Source: JBBEBE01 sp051746765
Lineage (GTDB): Bacteria > Bacteroidota > Rhodothermia > Balneolales > Balneolaceae
Assembly (NCBI GenBank): GCA_051746765.1
Contig: JBNJFK010000081.1
Location: 1-9,340 of the forward strand
Direction of reading: 5' to 3'
DNA length: 9,340 bases
Under the pieces are notes generated by a model. That model was given only the letters and a program-made list of their open reading frames with translations, was not told the DNA's origin and made no database searches. Shown here piece after piece: positions 7,772-9,340 of the stretch. Positions within the stretch are counted from its first letter, which is position 1. Every line of letters starts with the position of its first letter. The position numbers and the translations under genes are program-made.

Positions 7772-7827
7772 CGTAGTTGTAGAAGTAGGTTGATCATGCC
7801 AGAGGATAGGACATACAGAGCGATCAT
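7768..7827 (-). CDS. putative branched-chain-rich leader peptide of the ilvB operon
   Basis: The reading frame encodes MIALYVLSSGMINLLLQLR and stops at 7770-7768. Ten of its 19 residues are Ile, Leu or Val. The run of last residues uses ATC-AAC-CTA-CTT-CTA-CAA-CTA-CGC; across the frame four of six leucines are CTA, while by eye only one of 31 leucines in the ilvD segment is CTA. Clustered rare codons for the pathway product are the hallmark of leuL/ilv-type leader peptides. The stop codon lies at the start of the hairpin system. The start is uncertain: ATG at 7797 (nine residues), 7827 (used here, preceded by GGTGG at very short spacing), or 7998 (76 residues in the same open frame). The 76-residue form could alternatively be a small protein with a hydrophobic C-terminal helix. 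Confidence 0.45.
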   Translation of the reverse strand: MIALYVLSSGMINLLLQLR

Positions 7828-8005
7828 GCCACCAATAGGTGAGCCGACCAATTCCCGGGATGTCTGTGCGATACGGTTGCCAACAAGACTCTTCAACCAG
7901 CCAGTCCGATCCGGACGTCCGGTCACACCGCTGTCTCGCCGATTGGACCGGCGGAGGTCGTTGTGTTCGAAAGTGGATTTGGATGTGACTGTGTTCATGT
8001 AAGAG

Positions 8006-8060
8006 TCTATATTTGCTTTATCGCATAAGTCAAAATATCCAACCCCTGTCCGGTAGTCAA
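8006..8060 (-). promoter_or_regulatory. candidate tandem promoters for the ilvB operon
   Basis: Two sigma-70-like pairs read toward ilvB. The upstream one is TTGACT (8055-8060), a 17-base spacer and TATTTT (8032-8037). The downstream one is TTGACT (8028-8033), a 16-base spacer and TATAGA (8006-8011). The two identical -35 boxes are 27 bases apart, and the upstream -10 overlaps the downstream -35. Predicted starts near 8025 and 8000 would give leaders of about 325-350 bases before ilvB, long enough to carry the leader frame and hairpins. The same stretch on the plus strand contains TATATTTG (8008-8015), an exact match to the Bacteroidota TAnnTTTG -7 element, so ilvD-directed use is also possible. 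Confidence 0.4.
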
Positions 8061-8076
8061 GGACATTTTTTGTTCT

Positions 8077-8084
8077 TATTTTTG
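8077..8084 (+). promoter_or_regulatory. candidate Bacteroidota-type -7 element for ilvD
   Basis: TATTTTTG matches TAnnTTTG, the -7 consensus described for Bacteroidota, about 100 bases before the ilvD start in an AT-rich stretch. No good TTG or TTTG -33 partner is present at the usual distance. The alternative TATATTTG at 8008-8015 also matches but would give a leader of about 165 bases. Which of them drives ilvD cannot be decided from sequence alone. Confidence 0.22.
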
Positions 8085-8111
8085 CGTGTACCCGTAGAAA
8101 TCAACATACCG

Positions 8112-8145
8112 TTTAGAAGCGCTTCCATTTTATTTTTTTAGAAGC
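8112..8145. promoter_or_regulatory. palindromic operator-like site upstream of ilvD
   Basis: GAAGCGCTTC (8116-8125) is a perfect 10-base palindrome with a central CG, resembling operators of LacI-family regulators in general form. The nine bases TTTAGAAGC that enter the palindrome at 8112-8120 are repeated at 8137-8145, a 25-base offset. It lies 61 bases before the ilvD ATG, between the candidate promoter and the gene, where a bound regulator could block ilvD. A direct palindrome without a loop suits a DNA site better than an RNA hairpin. Chance occurrence is possible. Confidence 0.3.
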
Positions 8146-8185
8146 CATAACGAATTGTAATTCAATCACTTACAAACTTTATCAG

Positions 8186-9340
8186 ATGTCTGAAAAACTG
8201 AACAAGTACAGCGCCAGACTCACCGAATCAGAATCTCAGGTTGGCTCTCAAGCCATGCTCTACGCGACCGGTATGAGCGAAGAGGATATGAGCAAGCCCC
8301 AAGTCGGGATTGCGAGCACCGGCTGGGACGGCAATCCGTGTAACATGCACCTGAACGAATTGGCCGGTGAAGCGAAGTCGAGTGTCTGGGATGCAGACAT
8401 GGTCGGGTTTGTCTTTCACAGTATCGGGGTGAGTGATGGAATTTCGATGGGAACACGAGGAATGCGTTTCTCCATGCCATCCCGGGATATTATAGCCGAC
8501 TCGATTGAAACCGTCATGAATGCGCAGTGGTACGATGCCAATATATCGGTGGTCGGCTGCGACAAAAACATGCCCGGTTCCATTATGGCGATGGCTCGTG
8601 TCAATCGTCCGTCCATCATGATTTATGGCGGCACCATTCGTCCGGGCGAGTGGGAGGGGCAGAAGCTGGACCTGGTCTCGGCGTTTGAGTCTTATGGGCA
8701 GTATCTCTCCGGCGAGATCGACAAGGGGCACATGAAGGATGTGGTTCGTCACGCCTGCCCAACCGCCGGTGCCTGTGGTGGGATGTATACAGCCAATACC
8801 ATGGCCTCTGCAATCGAAACCATGGGAATGAGTCTTCCGAACAGTTCGTCCATTCCGGCGACCGACAAGAAGAAGGTCGAGGAGTGTCGGCAGACGGGCA
8901 AGGCGATTCGGAATCTTCTGGAACTGGATCTGAAACCGCTCGACATTATTACCCGAAAATCACTGGAGAATGCGGTCACGATCACCATCGCTCTGGGTGG
9001 ATCGACCAATGCCGTGATCCATCTTCTGGCGATTGCGCGTGCAGCGAGAATCGACTTTACGATTGATGATTTCCAGGAGATCAGCTCCCGAACTCCCTTT
9101 CTGGCCGACCTGAAACCGAGCGGGAAGTATGTGATGGAGGATCTCTACATTGCGGGTGGGGTCCCGGCTGTTCAGAAAATGCTTCTTCGCGAGGGACTGC
9201 TTCACGGGGAGTGCTTGACGGTGACCGGTAAAACCCTGGATGAGAATGTAGCCGACCTTCCCGATCTCTTTGATGAGCAGAAGGTGATCATGCCTGTCGA
9301 CAAACCGATCAAGAAGACCGGACACCTAGAGATTCTCTAC
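8186..9340 (+). CDS. ilvD: dihydroxy-acid dehydratase, 3' end outside the window
   Basis: IlvD dehydrates 2,3-dihydroxyisovalerate and dihydroxymethylvalerate to the keto acids, the last step before transamination. From ATG 8186 the frame is open for 385 codons to the window edge; the family length is about 560, so roughly 175 residues are missing. It starts MSEKLNKYSARLTES. Three cysteines are placed as in [2Fe-2S]-type dehydratases: Cys52 (NPCNMHLNELAG), Cys125 in the family signature CDKNMPGSIMA, and Cys197 (GACGGMYTANTM). Asp84 (VSDGISMGTRGM), Asp126 and Lys127 are the expected Mg site, and GGSTNAVIHLLA is at 271-282. The PCNMHLN form separates it from the enterobacterial type. The start follows AT-rich sequence with no Shine-Dalgarno. 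It diverges from ilvB across 512 bases, so its regulation may be separate. Confidence 0.96.
   Translation, partial: MSEKLNKYSARLTESESQVGSQAMLYATGMSEEDMSKPQVGIASTGWDGNPCNMHLNELAGEAKSSVWDADMVGFVFHSIGVSDGISMGTRGMRFSMPSRDIIADSIETVMNAQWYDANISVVGCDKNMPGSIMAMARVNRPSIMIYGGTIRPGEWEGQKLDLVSAFESYGQYLSGEIDKGHMKDVVRHACPTAGACGGMYTANTMASAIETMGMSLPNSSSIPATDKKKVEECRQTGKAIRNLLELDLKPLDIITRKSLENAVTITIALGGSTNAVIHLLAIARAARIDFTIDDFQEISSRTPFLADLKPSGKYVMEDLYIAGGVPAVQKMLLREGLLHGECLTVTGKTLDENVADLPDLFDEQKVIMPVDKPIKKTGHLEILY

Noticed and set aside
7764..7793. A plus-strand frame MVSVVVEVG (five valines in nine codons) that looks like a valine leader for ilvD
   Set aside because: It is the reverse complement of the CTA-rich leader, where CTA/CAA runs automatically give GTA/GTT. 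It lies almost 400 bases from ilvD, the hairpins are on the wrong side of it, and any promoter would have to lie in or near the 5' end of ilvB. It is worth keeping as an alternative if the minus-strand leader fails.
7792..7831. Direct repeat GATCATGCCA at 7792-7801 and 7822-7831
   Set aside because: Two copies exactly 30 bases apart, each giving an in-frame Met-Ile in the leader frame. It is too short to claim as a regulatory repeat and is noted only as a possible small duplication.
8116..8139. GAAGCGCTTC followed by a T-rich stretch as a terminator between ilvB and ilvD
   Set aside because: The palindrome has no loop, the possible RNA stem is at most a few pairs, the T stretch is interrupted, and there is no gene ending upstream on the plus strand.

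Overview
The window holds most of a branched-chain amino acid (Ile, Val, Leu) biosynthesis cluster. On the minus strand, reading from high to low coordinates, lie ilvB, ilvN, ilvC, cimA, leuA, leuC and the first seven codons of leuD. On the plus strand, diverging from ilvB, is ilvD, which runs off the right end. Nothing looks mobile, phage-like or CRISPR-like. The organism is a bacterium, and the protein sequences look most like the Balneolota/Rhodothermota side of the Bacteroidota group (inferred from memory of the families, no search run). Supporting signs are isoleucine made through citramalate synthase, the 'PCNMHLN' form of IlvD, an archaeal/thermophile-type LeuC, and starts that mostly lack Shine-Dalgarno sequences.

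Layout: 1-21 leuD start; 55-1368 leuC; 1369-1466 a gap with two palindromes; 1467-2660 leuA; 2680-4299 cimA; 4318-5316 ilvC; 5365-5880 ilvN; 5889-7673 ilvB; 7674-8185 a 512-base divergent control region; 8186-9340 ilvD (385 codons, 3' end missing). Spacings inside the minus-strand run are 8, 48, 18, 19, 98 and 33 bases, so one transcript is likely.

How the genes work together: IlvBN makes acetolactate and acetohydroxybutyrate, IlvC reduces and isomerises them, and IlvD dehydrates the diols, giving the keto acids for valine and isoleucine and the precursor for leucine. CimA condenses pyruvate and acetyl-CoA to citramalate, the start of a threonine-independent isoleucine route. LeuA starts the leucine branch. 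LeuCD isomerises isopropylmalate and very probably also citramalate. LeuB, the transaminase and ilvA are not in the window.

The most interesting part is the leader between ilvB and ilvD. On the ilvB strand it has a short reading frame whose last nine codons are MINLLLQLR, with three rare CTA leucine codons. Right after it come four RNA segments that can pair as 1:2 plus 3:4, or alternatively as 2:3. Segment 4 contains the GAGG ribosome binding site of ilvB, not a U-tract terminator. This is the geometry of an attenuator that would work on translation start. At the protein level, the valine pocket of IlvN is changed at key positions and LeuA lacks its regulatory domain, while CimA keeps one. 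Control may therefore have moved from enzyme feedback to the leader. That last step is inference.
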